Part shown: in pieces, positions 1 through 11,039 of the stretch
Layout: each line of letters starts with the position of its first letter
Numbering within the stretch: position 1 is the stretch's first letter
Assembly (NCBI GenBank): GCA_964017185.1
Contig: OZ024878.1
Coordinates: 15,893,851 to 15,957,850, forward strand
Direction: 5' to 3'
From: Rugalucina vietnamica
Lineage: Eukaryota > Mollusca > Bivalvia > Lucinida > Lucinidae
Length of the DNA: 64,000 nucleotides
Made by a program: the position numbers and the translations under genes
Notes under the pieces: model-generated
Database searches by the model: none
Told to the model about the DNA's origin: nothing
What the model saw: only the letters and a program-made list of their open reading frames with translations

Positions 1-1
1 T

Positions 2-100
2 GAAACGCCTTCTAGAAGAAAGCGTAATCGCAGCGTAATGTCGAACACTCCCCCTTCCGCTAAGCAGTCGGATAAAACAAAAAAGTTGATGCCTCACTAG
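2..100 (+). CDS. LINE ORF1, C-terminal 32 residues
   Basis: An open frame enters from the window edge and stops at the TAG at 98-100. The visible 32 residues are basic and hydrophilic (SRRKRNRS, DKTKK), as expected for the tail of an RNA-binding ORF1 protein. It is too short to show a domain, and the assignment rests on its position three bases before ORF2. It is in the same frame as ORF2, so only the TAG separates the two proteins. Confidence 0.7.
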   Translation, partial: ETPSRRKRNRSVMSNTPPSAKQSDKTKKLMPH

Positions 101-103
101 ATA

Positions 104-3100
104 ATGATAAACACAGTACGTATTGCTTCAGTGAATGTAAACGGATTAAATAACAAAGCCAAAAGACAAAATACCTTTCGATGGTTTGATAAAAAACGGT
201 TTGATATTATATTAGTTCAAGAAACACATTGTAATAATACTGATACAGAACAGAGTTGGATTAAAGATTGGAACGGTGACAGTTTTTGGAACCACGGGAC
301 AAACTTATCGAAAGGGATGAGTGTTCTGCTAAAAAAATCACACAATTTTATTATCAATTCTGTTACGGATTTTGTCGATGGAAGATGTACTTCTATTAAA
401 TTATTATGTAATGATAAAAAAATTCAAATCATCAATATATATGCCCCTAACAATGCTGCAGAAAGGAAGCGTTTTATTACAAATATTGCTACTATTTTGG
501 ATGACGATTATATCCATATACTCGGGGGCGATTTTAATTGCTCGCAGAATAATCAATTAGATAGACAGCCAATGCAAAATAATATGGACCAAGGCTTAAA
601 AGAATTAGACGATATTATGAAACAATGTAGCATTGAAGATATATATAGAAAACGCTATCCAAATAAGACCGCCTTTACGTTTTCGAGGGGTAATTCTAAG
701 TCACGAATCGACTATTTTCTTACATCGACAATACTGGAATGTTATATTAAAGATACGTCTGTAATAAACTTTCCTTTTAGCGACCATGATGCCACAACAC
801 TACAGATAGATCTAGCTAATCATTTAATGGGCCCTGGCATCTGGAAAATGAATGCGAACACCATCCATACAGATACATTTCGAGAATCACTTGAAAAGTT
901 ATGGCCGACCTGGGTCAGCCTTATTCATAAATATGATAATATTCTGACATGGTGGGAAATGATAAAAATACATATAAAACAGTTAACTATTGAAATAAGC
1001 AAAAGTCTTAATATAAATAAATATAAAATAGAACAACTTGAAAATCGGTTAAATGAAATAAAAGATTCTAATAAAAATATGCATAAACAAGAATGTAAAA
1101 ATCTACAAAAAACTATTAAACAATACTATGAAAGACAAACGGAAGCAGCGAGAATTAGATCGAGGGTAAAAAATTTTGAAGAGGGTAAAAAATCTACTAA
1201 GTATTTTTTTAATTTAGAAAAACGCAACATAAGTAATAAAACCTGGACTAGGATAAAATGTAAAGACGGAAATTACAAAAACGATATACAATCAATTCTA
1301 AAAGAGCAAAAGATATTTTTCGAGGAATTATTTCGATCTGAGGGGACTAATGACGCTGAAGCAAAATCGTTATTAAAATGTGTAGATGCAAAATTAACAG
1401 AGGACGAAAAGATGTTTTGCGAAAAAGATGTTACACAAGAAGAAATTCATAAAGTTATCAAACTACTGAAAAATAATAAGTCACCGGGTGATGACGGAAT
1501 AATTGCAGAATTTTACCAAAATTTCTGGTACCTTATTCATGATGAGTTGACACAAGTTATAAAATTTGCTCTTGAAAATAAATCTTTAAGTAAAAGCCAA
1601 TATAATGCAATCATTACTCTTTTATATAAAAAGGGAGATCGGGAAGAAATAACCAATTGGCGGCCTATTTCACTAATGAATACGGACTACAAAATAATTA
1701 CGAAAATCCTTGCTGAGAGATTAAAGTTGTTTTTACCTAGACTCATTCACTCAGACCAAAAAGGTTTTGTAAATGGTAGAAATATCTCGGAAGCGAATCG
1801 CTTAATACAAGATCTGATAGAATATGCAGATCAAAATAATTTAAATGCATCTATAATTTTCATAGACTACATGAAAGCATTCGATCGTGTGGAATGGGAC
1901 TGGACGTTAAAGTGCCTGGAAAATTTTAATTTCGGAATTAAATTCAGATCGTGGATAGAAATGATTTTTAAAAATGCAAAGACATCTATTTTGACAAATG
2001 GGTTCAGAATCAACTACTTTAAGATATCTCGCTCGATGCGACAGGGTTGTCCAATTAGTCCCTTGCTATATATACTGCAAGCTGAGCCCTTGGCATGTGC
2101 TATCCGTAAAAATGAAAGTATAATTGGTATACCGTTACCCCATATTTACCCCGAAACTGGAAAACAAGCAGAAGTAAAAATAGTGTCGTATGTTGACGAT
2201 TCTCAATTTTTTAATTGTTCCGAAGAATCTATTACAGAAACCTTCAAAATTACTGAAAAGTTTGAAAAAGCTTCAGGGGCTAAAATACATAAACACAAAA
2301 CAGTCGGTCTGTATCTAGGCGCATGGAGGAATAAAACACCATCATTTAACGATATATCTTGGACGAAAACGAATGTCAAAACTTTAGGAATAAATCACGG
2401 CTATGAAATAAACGAAACGGCAGTTTGGATGGATAAAGTAAACAAAATTAAAAGTTGTATTCAAATCTGGAAATCACGCGACCTGTCTTACATTGGTAAA
2501 GTTTTAATAATCAAATCTCTTCTAGTCTCTCAAATTGGATATCTAGCCGACATCAAACCCGTACCAAATAATATCTTAAAACAAATTGAATCCTTAATTT
2601 GGAACTTCCTATGGAATAACAAACAACCACTGGTAAACAGACGAACAATGTATCTGAATTATAACGAGGGCGGAGTTAAAATGTTGAATTTAAGAGATTT
2701 TATTGAATCCAAGAATATACAATTTATGTATAGAATCCTTTCATCTGACTATGAAAATTGGAACATTATTGGTAAGAATTGGTTAAAATATTTAGACTCA
2801 GAGTATAACATCAACTATTTCGTTTGCAAATGTAGCAGTATTAAGGGTCTCGATCTAAGTGTATTGCCTGAATATTATAAATTAAGTATAGCATCATGGG
2901 TTAGATTTCAAAGTATGTTGTGCCTTAAAGACAAGGACAGCATTTTAAGCTCTTGTTTGTTTGGAAACAAATATATCACACTTCGTAACACTCCGCTATT
3001 TATAAGTTCGTTTAGTCGAAGCAACATTAAAATGGTTAGAGATATATGGGACACAGAAACCAATAATTTTCATCAACATGAATCCATTCGAAACAAACTT

Positions 3101-3895
3101 TACGATACCACTAGTTGGCGCGCTAAATATAATAAAATAAAATCAAGTTTTTCGGCGGACATATTAAATATTCTAAGGGGGGAAGCAATTCAAAACGAAC
3201 AGCCTAAGTTTACTATCAACCATGACCTCACTATTTTCAAAGATAATAAAGCTTTAGATCCTAAGAAGTTAAAACTTAAACTAATACAATATATCTTACA
3301 AGACACACTATTCGAACGAAAGTATCAGACAAAATGGGAAACAGCATTTAATCAATCATTTAATTGGAAACAAATTTGGCTTATAAACTATGAACTACCC
3401 CTTTGTAACAAACTAAAAGAATTTCAATGGAAGATAGTTCACAATGCCATTTTCACTGAACACAAACTACTTCTAATGAACATGTCTGATGATGGATTCT
3501 GCCATTTTTGTAAGTCAAACTTAGAAACTATTGCTCACCTTTTTTACTATTGCAGAAGAACAAATTGGATTGTAAATCAATTGGAACAAAAAATAAACCG
3601 TGTACTAGAAACTGATTCTAGACTCGCAATTAAGATCGCTCCATACCATTTCATTTTAGGATTTACTCATGAAAATAGTATTGTTAGAGTTTTTGTTAAC
3701 TTTATCATTATTCTAGTAAAGTGGGAAATGTGGAAAATAAGGAATAAGATAAAATTTGATAATATACAAGTTACCAACCGCTTCCTTTTAGAGCATACGT
3801 TGCAAAAAATACGAACTGCGATTAACTTTCTTGAAAAAACTAGTATTGCTTTTAAATATGACAGACAAATTAGACTGTGGAAATTGTTTGATTGA
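104..3895 (+). CDS. LINE ORF2: AP-like endonuclease and reverse transcriptase
   Basis: This 1263-residue protein nicks the genomic target and copies its own RNA there (target-primed reverse transcription). The N-terminal endonuclease has an Asn near residue 11, catalytic Glu at E40 (VQETHC), GDFN at 142-145, SRIDY at 200-204 and SDHD at 226-229. The reverse transcriptase has NKSPGDDG near 458-465, NWRPISLMN near 518, motif A FIDYMKAFD at 586-594, RQGCP at 646-650 and the catalytic YVDD at 696-699. A C-terminal Cys-His knuckle, C-x2-C-x8-H-x4-C, lies at 1133-1150. YKIITK and the FGI..WI spacing fit the L1/Tx1 clade. The length is normal and the frame is intact. The ATG at 104 is the first Met after the ORF1 stop. 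Confidence 0.95.
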   Translation: MINTVRIASVNVNGLNNKAKRQNTFRWFDKKRFDIILVQETHCNNTDTEQSWIKDWNGDSFWNHGTNLSKGMSVLLKKSHNFIINSVTDFVDGRCTSIKLLCNDKKIQIINIYAPNNAAERKRFITNIATILDDDYIHILGGDFNCSQNNQLDRQPMQNNMDQGLKELDDIMKQCSIEDIYRKRYPNKTAFTFSRGNSKSRIDYFLTSTILECYIKDTSVINFPFSDHDATTLQIDLANHLMGPGIWKMNANTIHTDTFRESLEKLWPTWVSLIHKYDNILTWWEMIKIHIKQLTIEISKSLNINKYKIEQLENRLNEIKDSNKNMHKQECKNLQKTIKQYYERQTEAARIRSRVKNFEEGKKSTKYFFNLEKRNISNKTWTRIKCKDGNYKNDIQSILKEQKIFFEELFRSEGTNDAEAKSLLKCVDAKLTEDEKMFCEKDVTQEEIHKVIKLLKNNKSPGDDGIIAEFYQNFWYLIHDELTQVIKFALENKSLSKSQYNAIITLLYKKGDREEITNWRPISLMNTDYKIITKILAERLKLFLPRLIHSDQKGFVNGRNISEANRLIQDLIEYADQNNLNASIIFIDYMKAFDRVEWDWTLKCLENFNFGIKFRSWIEMIFKNAKTSILTNGFRINYFKISRSMRQGCPISPLLYILQAEPLACAIRKNESIIGIPLPHIYPETGKQAEVKIVSYVDDSQFFNCSEESITETFKITEKFEKASGAKIHKHKTVGLYLGAWRNKTPSFNDISWTKTNVKTLGINHGYEINETAVWMDKVNKIKSCIQIWKSRDLSYIGKVLIIKSLLVSQIGYLADIKPVPNNILKQIESLIWNFLWNNKQPLVNRRTMYLNYNEGGVKMLNLRDFIESKNIQFMYRILSSDYENWNIIGKNWLKYLDSEYNINYFVCKCSSIKGLDLSVLPEYYKLSIASWVRFQSMLCLKDKDSILSSCLFGNKYITLRNTPLFISSFSRSNIKMVRDIWDTETNNFHQHESIRNKLYDTTSWRAKYNKIKSSFSADILNILRGEAIQNEQPKFTINHDLTIFKDNKALDPKKLKLKLIQYILQDTLFERKYQTKWETAFNQSFNWKQIWLINYELPLCNKLKEFQWKIVHNAIFTEHKLLLMNMSDDGFCHFCKSNLETIAHLFYYCRRTNWIVNQLEQKINRVLETDSRLAIKIAPYHFILGFTHENSIVRVFVNFIIILVKWEMWKIRNKIKFDNIQVTNRFLLEHTLQKIRTAINFLEKTSIAFKYDRQIRLWKLFD

Positions 3896-3898
3896 ATA

Positions 3899-3960
3899 TT
3901 ATACATAGAATGTAAAGAACATTGCTTAAACAAAATGTAACTCATCGTCATAGTAGTAAT

Positions 3961-3996
<36 letters not shown>

Positions 3997-4516
3997 TGTT
4001 CATGACGCATATACTCCTCTGAAATCCTCATTATATATTATTATCTGTTCATGAAGCATATCATCTACTCTTCTGAAACCTGACTACAGTTTTAAAAATC
4101 ATGAATGTATATACCCTGACATAACTGACCCCGATGCAGTCTTCAGACCTTCTCCTGCATCGGACGTCTATGTCCGGGTATTGCATCGTTTTCCTATCTT
4201 CCTTCTTCCTTATTGTTATATACACATGTACTATGAAATTGTATGTTTATATGTTCTAAAATGTTTAACATAGACTTAAATTTATATATATATATATTCG
4301 ACACGATGTCATATTGAAAAAGAGAAGAAACACAGTGTATGTAACTTTATTTGATCATATTCCGAATTTGTACAATACTATATGATTGTATTGAAATAGA
4401 GAGAAAAAAAACTATTTGATATCATCATCAACTCATCCCATACATCATCTTCTTCTATCTTTCATATCATTCACCCCTCGGAGAAGCTTGCGAAAAAAAA
4501 AAAAAAAAAAAAAAAA
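3899..4516 (+). other. LINE 3' UTR with (ATC)12 tract and poly-A tail
   Basis: Non-coding sequence after ORF2 ends in 24 A residues at 4493-4516. It holds twelve ATC triplets at 3961-3996, and further TCATCATC-rich stretches near 4420-4450. The poly-A marks the 3' end of the insertion. Confidence 0.8.
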
Positions 4517-4517
4517 C

Positions 4518-4594
4518 ACAGCTGCAGTATATTGAAAAAATAAATAACTTAGTTTTTTTTTACAGCTGCAGTATATTGAAAAAATAAATAACTT

Positions 4595-4643
<49 letters not shown>
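4518..4643. repeat. Two direct copies of a 43-bp sequence, second followed by a 47-T tract
   Basis: The sequence beginning ACAGCTGCAGTATATTG and ending in a T run occurs at 4518-4561 and again from 4562. The second copy runs into 47 Ts (4597-4643). It sits directly after the LINE poly-A. It may be slippage or repair at the insertion junction, or the tail of a minus-strand retroelement. Without the 5' flank of the LINE it cannot be tested as a target-site duplication. Confidence 0.75.
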
Positions 4644-5139
4644 CACTTCATAATTACCCTTACTGTGCCCCAAAGTTAATATTTTTAATACATCCATGGT
4701 GTAAATACCTTTATTGGCTGACTGCACACAGTTCTATACTGAAAATCAAATGAAACCCTTGTAAGACTTGCGTTAAAATAGAGTACTTACATATGCTCTT
4801 AGGAAGCTACTCGGTTTCCTTCTTTCTTTGGCAAAAAGCAGTTGGCACATGAGATGACTCAAATAATTTTATGTTTGCAACATAACCATAACATGGCTTG
4901 TTAACAACTTAGGATTAGCTGAAAGAAATGCTAACTTAATAATTTAGTTCAGTATAGTAACTACAGGTGCAAATTACAGGTAAATAGTCAATACCAACTT
5001 ATGTCCATGCATTTGTAGAAGGACTTTATACAATAAGAAGGTCTTAGCATGTCCAGAAATGTGGTTTAGTAAACCCATATATGCACACAAACTTCAGTGC
5101 TTTGCTAGTTGTATTCAAGCCTTGAGAAATAGATGAGCT

Positions 5140-5740
5140 GCTTGTCTGTTGCTTGGCCCACCGGGGTCTAACTGGTGTTTTTCTTTTGCTCCGGAGTTAG
5201 TAGGTTATTTGGCGCCCAGGTATCTCCATCGTCGGGCAGCTTACTCAATCTGTGAGTCCTGGTTTTTGATTCATCAGGATGTTTATCATGATTTATTTGT
5301 TTGTTCTTGATGATGCATTGACTAGTTAGAGATTCATCACGAGGACCGAAGAACTAACTAAATGTTATGAACCACTGCAGAAGCTGAGGGTGAGGTTAGG
5401 CGCCTGTAAAACCGGTTTAAGCCCGCCAGTAACTTTGTGTTACTGATCGTTCCAAGGCGATACTTCTGTGGTGGTTCTTTTTGTTTTATGTCTTGGTGTT
5501 TAAAAAAATTGTGCTGTTGGCGCCTTATGTGTGTTTTCATAGTTTTAGTTAAGTAAAGGTAACTGAGTGGCCACCTATTTGGAAAATAGCTGCTCATTCG
5601 GTTTACGATATGTTTTATGGTATAAGTACCTGATTGTTAGTTGGGTTTTTTCCCACCTCGGTTTTTGGAGTGGGAATCTTTTTCTGATTGCGCCTTTTCC
5701 TGATCTTTGCCTACTTGTACCTTTTTGTGTCTCCAGGCAA
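5140..5740 (+). repeat. Interspersed repeat family R1, plus-strand copy
   Basis: This sequence (landmarks GATCGTTCCAAGGCGATACT, GGTGAGGTTAGG and TTTCTGATTGCG) recurs in reverse at 43840-44235, 24220-24560 and 18568-18705 plus 19676-19800, and forward but interrupted at 39190-39660. It shows no coding capacity, and no terminal repeats were identified. I do not recognise a named family. Confidence 0.75.
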
Positions 5741-6850
5741 TGCTTATAAACTACTGGCTACTGAGCAAACAATTACTGGCTAACCACTCAGAAGGTCTGA
5801 CCCTGCCCAGAAATAGTCATTCATGTCAAACCACCCATACAGTTACTTTTTACAAAGGTGGTTATATTTTCAAGCGCATTTTGGGTGTCATGCTATCCAA
5901 ATTTGGGGTAGACGTCCCTTAAAATGGAGTCAACATCCCGACATGGCCATTGCTGTTGACTGGGTCCGGCCGTCTAAGCCACACATCAAACAAAAAATCA
6001 AACAAATAATATATTAACAGCAAATTGCGAATATAGTGACACCCCTAAGTCGGGCAGAAATCACATAAAATGGTGGAAAATTCCAGTCATGAACATAACT
6101 GTTTTGACTGGGATATTGAGCAGGAAATCAATGAAACAAAAAGCAATATGCTAAGCTGTCATTTAATTAATTTTAACTCGCTCCCCTGGTTAATACAGAA
6201 TTCTCCCCAGTTTAAGGGGAGCGCGGTGGTCTGGTATAGAAACATCGGACTCTGGATCGAAAGGTCCTGTGTTCGATTCCTGCTTGGGGCACCATTTTGT
6301 GTCCTTGAGCAAGACACATTAACTCCCGAAATACTGGTCAATACCTAGGAAACAGTGGGTTCATCCTGATTTGCCTGATAAGTTTTTGACTAGGACATTA
6401 GAACCCCAATACAAGCAAACATATATCCAGTTCAAGTGGATTACAAAATCGATCAATCTTCTTGTCCGGCACATTTGTTCCATGAAATTTATAACATGAA
6501 AATATTTATTCCGGAGTTTATCATCTCCTACTGATTCGTTGTTATTTTTGTCAGTTAGTTAGTGAGTTTGTTTGAATTAACGGTTTACGTCCCAGTCAAC
6601 AGCAATGGTCATGTTGGGAAGTTGCCTCCATTTAATGGGACTATTACCCAACATTAGGATGTCATGACACATAAAATGTGCTTTATAAATATAACCACCC
6701 AAGCAAACCAGTAAGGCTTATATGTATGGATGGCTTGACTAAACCACTTTTCCTGGGCAGGCTCAGACTTGAGCGGTAAACCAGTAATCAGATGGTCGGT
6801 CAGTAGTTAAGAAGCTTTGCCTGTAGACACAAGCAGCCCATCTATTTCTC
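5715..6850. mobile_element. Inverted-repeat element with ~250-bp arms and a SINE between them
   Basis: The left arm (about 5735-5970) and the right arm (about 6590-6845) are diverged reverse complements. Both contain the GCAATGGTCATGTTGGG / CCGACATGGCCATTGCTG pair and the stretch next to GTTGACTGGG. Related right-arm sequence (CAGATGG then GGCACAAGCAGCCCATC) recurs at about 23290-23400, 27240-27350 and 28490-28600. A tRNA-derived SINE lies between the arms. No transposase is present, so it is a non-autonomous foldback-type element or two opposed copies. Confidence 0.65.
6216..6375 (+). mobile_element. tRNA-derived SINE, family S2
   Basis: A tRNA-like head has a degenerate pol III A box (GCGCGGTGGTCTGGTATAG) and a B box (TGTTCGATTCCTGC). 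It is followed by CCTTGAGCAAGACACATTAA, which resembles the central CCTTGGGCAAG core seen in many animal tRNA-SINEs, and by CAATACCTAGG. The same family is split by a MITE at 23405-23870 and 28600-29050, and lies on the minus strand at 54640-54805. Confidence 0.75.
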
Positions 6851-9102
6851 CTAGGCCCCAATGGGCGGGGATCCTTGTCAGTTAGTGATGAAATAAGTCT
6901 GCACTAAGAACTGGTAATTTTCCTCCTGGATACTAATCAAGTTTTGTTCACTTCCTTTTTATTTAGTGTATGGTGGAACAATCTACATGTATTATAAAGT
7001 TTGTGGGCTTTTTGCTATGACATACACTACATAGGTTACATAATTTCAGCAAAATTTGACTAGGTAAAACAGTTCGATATGTGTTTATAATGCTAGTATA
7101 TATATTTTGAGTTTCAGTTCAGTATCTTACAATTGTCACCAATTGTCACCAAGCCACACCCCATTCAGGTACAATAAGGGAATATCATAATACTAAAAAT
7201 GAAAATATGTGCAAAATCCATCATATCACAGCAAAACTGGCTTCACATAGGAAATTGAAAAAAAAAATACTTTCAGATACGCTTTTCAAATCTATATCAT
7301 ATCTGCAAACTGAAATTGAATTAATTAAAGATGCAACTAAAATATCGACAAAAACGTGAGTTTATCATGAATGGCGATCCCATAAATACATACTCGTACC
7401 TTTCTTTTCTGATTGATCGGGTGCACGGGTTGATGAGATGATAAGCGGGATCTAGGTCTGACAACATGGAAAGTAATGCAAGAAAATGCCTCATAACATT
7501 ATGTCCATGAACCTTAGACCCCATGTTATATAACAAAAGTGTGGTACATGGGTAGACGTTTTTGCTCGGCACATAGAGTGTGTGTACTCTAAGTATAACC
7601 TCCATGTATGTTTTTTTTAGCAAAAATAGAACAAAAAAATCAAATTTTCGTTTAACAACTATTATTTTTACAGTCTTGTAAATCTTTGCATATATGATTG
7701 CATAATGATTGGGCGAGTTAGATGCTTTGCCTATGTGAAATCAGCAACCCTTAGGCAAGTTTGTGCAACCACCCGTGCGTTGTACCAAAGATTCAAAAAT
7801 GTTCTCTCAGTGCGTTGTAATAGAAAATCCTCAATAAAACATTTGCTTCGATACCAAGAAAAGAATTGACGATCGGAAATCGCGTTTCTTGAACATTTAT
7901 TCATAAATACATGATGCTATAACAAATACTATCCTCAAACATGCATTTTTCCCTCAATTTTGACACGAAAACACACGCCATCGGTCATGCTGGCAGAACT
8001 GTATCGGATTTGGCTCCTAACTGATGATGCATGAAATAAATCACTTCGTGACCTCGCTCCTCTCCCGTGACAGCTTAATTAGCATAGGTTGCCTTTAAAC
8101 TATGGTCGAACAGATTATGGATATCGTAAGAAGCTTATAGCTGCTTTCTTTGGTGATAATTGTTAAAATTTTTGTTATGTTTTGTTAGAAAATGCATAAA
8201 TCTTTGAGTAAACATCTGGTTAGCCTGCAGAATTTCAATAAATTTGCAAAAAGCAATCGATTTTCTACTTTTTTGTCTCATATTCTACTGTAGTCTCCCC
8301 TTATCTATTTATAGACGTATGTAATATGCTCTCGTGAAAATAAACAAAGCCGAGTTTACAAAATCGGCGTTCACTATGATCTGCAAAATTCTTCTATGTT
8401 TTCATTTGGCTTACAGCACTTGTGTTTTTCAGCTAATGGTTTTATAAAGCTTACTAGCCACAAACAGTTTTGTATGACATAAAGCGTCAGTTGCAATCCC
8501 CTCACGCATAAAAAGAAGCAATTTTCAAGTGAGACAGTATAACACCTGTTTTGGGATATTTTGCCGGGTCATTTAAACTTATACTGTGAAAAATTGGCCA
8601 GTGAAAGCTACCTGATCCTGACCACAAGCGCTTGAAGTTATAGTAGACATTTCGATTTGTACACCATACACTGACAAACAAACGTCTTTTAAATGGGGGT
8701 TTCTCAAAAATAAATGTCAGTTTCCATCTGTTTCGTGTTGCCGATCAGTTTGACGCTAACCAGGAACTGCACAGTCACAAGCTGATAGATTTTTAAATAT
8801 TTTATACCAGTATGTGAGCTAATCGGCTTTAGCGGCCGCATTAATGCTGATCTGTACATAGTTTTGTCCATCGCATTCTGACAATTGCCGCGGCGCAAGA
8901 AATTTTTCGGATTGCCCTGATACTTTTAAACGTACACGGTCAACAGCTAAGCCGAGCCATGTCTTATGTTGTAATAGTATTGACAAGAAATGATTCTTTT
9001 TCAACTGGTACATGTATCAAAGCAATTGTTTCAGACCGGATGCGCAAGACTTTTGGTAAAGAGGTATTGGATTGAGTCTTGCATGTAAAATATTCCGCGA
9101 TC

Positions 9103-9144
<42 letters not shown>

Positions 9145-10035
9145 GTTTAGCCGTCTATTTAAAACGATTTTTTTTTTGTTGTAGCGTTGAATAATTCCGT
9201 CAGTATATATTTTTGTATAGACATCCTTCCTCTTCCGCTGCCGGATTCTAAAAGTGTATTTATTAGAGTAAGGATAACTGGCTATCCCGACATCACCTTG
9301 GTTGTAGGTCAAGATGGTAAAGCAAGCAAACAAACAAACGAACATACGAACGAACACACGTTTTATTTACAATGAATAGTTGGATAAATGAAATTGTTCT
9401 AACAGTGCGTCGGTGCAATGAAATGTCTTGAGTTAATCCCTGGCCTTTTGTCCATGTATGGTGTATTTACATTTCAAAATACATCTCAGGTTAGGCAAGA
9501 AATGTCTATTAGTGACCCAAAAATCACCATATTTACGGTAGGGTCTAAGGTCAATATATATATTCTATATTGACTTACACTATGATTATATATAGGTCTT
9601 CAAGCGCCTGTGTCCTGACATCCTGCAATTCAACTTAAATATGTTATTGTTAAAGTATGCACGAGTTACACAACTGCATAACGCTGATAAATTTAAAATT
9701 GTCATCTGATCTTGGCTGACCCTAAATGAAACCTCTTTTATTCAGACTTCATGTGAAAATCCATTTTATTTGTACCCAAAACAAGACACCAGAGTTGGAT
9801 AAATATATAATATATAATTATTATGAAACGCTCAGTTTAAGTTGTAATCCTTGTCAAACCAGACGCATTGTGTCACATTATATTTATTGCTGTTTACAGT
9901 TTATGCAGATGTAGATGTCCAAGACCTAATTAAATTGTTGATTTATATTTTGCTTTTACAAATTGACATTACAGTGTCTGAACTATAAGCACACTGAAAT
10001 GGGTAAGGACTTTAGTAATTTTCTAAGTTTGTTAC
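6851..10035. other. No gene seen; low-complexity and old repeat fragments
   Basis: No convincing exon. There is a 39-T tract at 9105-9143. Short stretches at 7380-8090 (CTGATTGATC, TTTTACAGTCTTGTA, GAAATAAATCACTTCGTG) match the interior of the foldback element at 10036-10770, so an older relative of it probably lies here. Confidence 0.5.
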
Positions 10036-10770
10036 ACACTAGTACTGTAACAGGTTGCAACGCACTGGTGCAGACTAAATTACGCACTGGAGTAAGATTA
10101 AAATGGCGGAAAAGCTTATCTTAAATATATACCTCTTTTCATTATCATTCCCTTATAAATTTGTGTGTGTGTTTATTAACGCTGACAACTACCGAATCTG
10201 CATAAATATACATGTAGATCTCTAAGTAAAGCCGGGAAGTAAAGCAATCAGAACATCTGCAGACCAACCAAAAAGCCACCATCTAGCCCCAAAATGAAGA
10301 GTAAGCTGTAAGCATTAACAAAACAAGGCACAGTCTTCGCCATGTCCAGTTAAATAAAGTCCTTAAAAATCTAGATTGACATATTTGAAAAATAGGACAC
10401 AATGCTTTTTCCTGATTGATCTGAGTGTCTAAAAATGTCATTTTACAGTCTTGTACTGAGTTTTTGCATGTTCGATAGCGTAATGAAAACATAGTTGTGG
10501 TCAATGCCATCAATGTATGAAAATTCAAAAAATAAATGAAATAAATCACTTCGTGCGTGATAAAATCACAAACTACAACGCTTCCGCGCTTCTCTGCGCC
10601 AGGTGACATGACAAATGTAATAACACACAAAAATTTATAAGGGAATGATAACGAAATGAGTTATAAGTTTTAATTACCTTTTCCGCCATTTCAATCTTTC
10701 TCCAGTGCGTAATTTAGTCTGCACAAGTGCACTGCAACCAGCTGCAGTAGTTTTACAGTTACCAGTGTGG
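10036..10770. mobile_element. Foldback MITE with ~125-bp terminal inverted repeats
   Basis: The left arm (10036-10165) and right arm (10608-10770, reverse complement) share GTGCAGACTAAATTACGCAC, ATGGCGGAAAAG and CATTCCCTTATAAATTT. The right arm has about 12 extra bases near its outer end. The roughly 440-bp centre has no open frame of substance. It is non-autonomous, and the superfamily is not assignable by eye. Confidence 0.85.
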
Positions 10771-11039
10771 TAAATGAGCTTTGTGTTAAGGAATTTGTCT
10801 AAGCAGTCTTGTTGTTTTGTAAAATAATCAAACTGTTACAGTTAATTCATTTATCCTTTTTAATTTTTTGTTAACAGTAAACATTTTTAAATTCAAACTG
10901 CATATTCATTTATCGATTTTAAGCCCTTTTTGTTTTTACTTTTGCCATGTATTTACTGAATAATGGTAAGTACCATGCAATGTAGCCACTGAGACGAGTT
11001 TCAGAATTTGAAGCATTTGTAACCTGTATTTACACTGTT

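Larger units (their letters stand above)
1..4516 (+). mobile_element. L1/Tx1-type LINE retrotransposon, 5'-truncated by the window edge
   Basis: A non-LTR retrotransposon runs from the window edge to a 24-base poly-A tract at 4493-4516. It contains the end of one open frame, a complete second frame with endonuclease and reverse transcriptase, a 3' UTR of about 0.6 kb and the tail. The order (ORF1, ORF2 with an N-terminal AP-like endonuclease, poly-A) is that of the L1/Tx1 group. ORF2 has no stop or frameshift, so the copy looks young and may be active. The 5' end and upstream target-site copy lie outside the window. Confidence 0.93.

Noticed and set aside
5567..6348. Plus-strand frames of 60-92 codons in the 5.5-6.3 kb region
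   Set aside because: They lie across repeat R1, inverted-repeat arms and a SINE, and have no splice or domain support.
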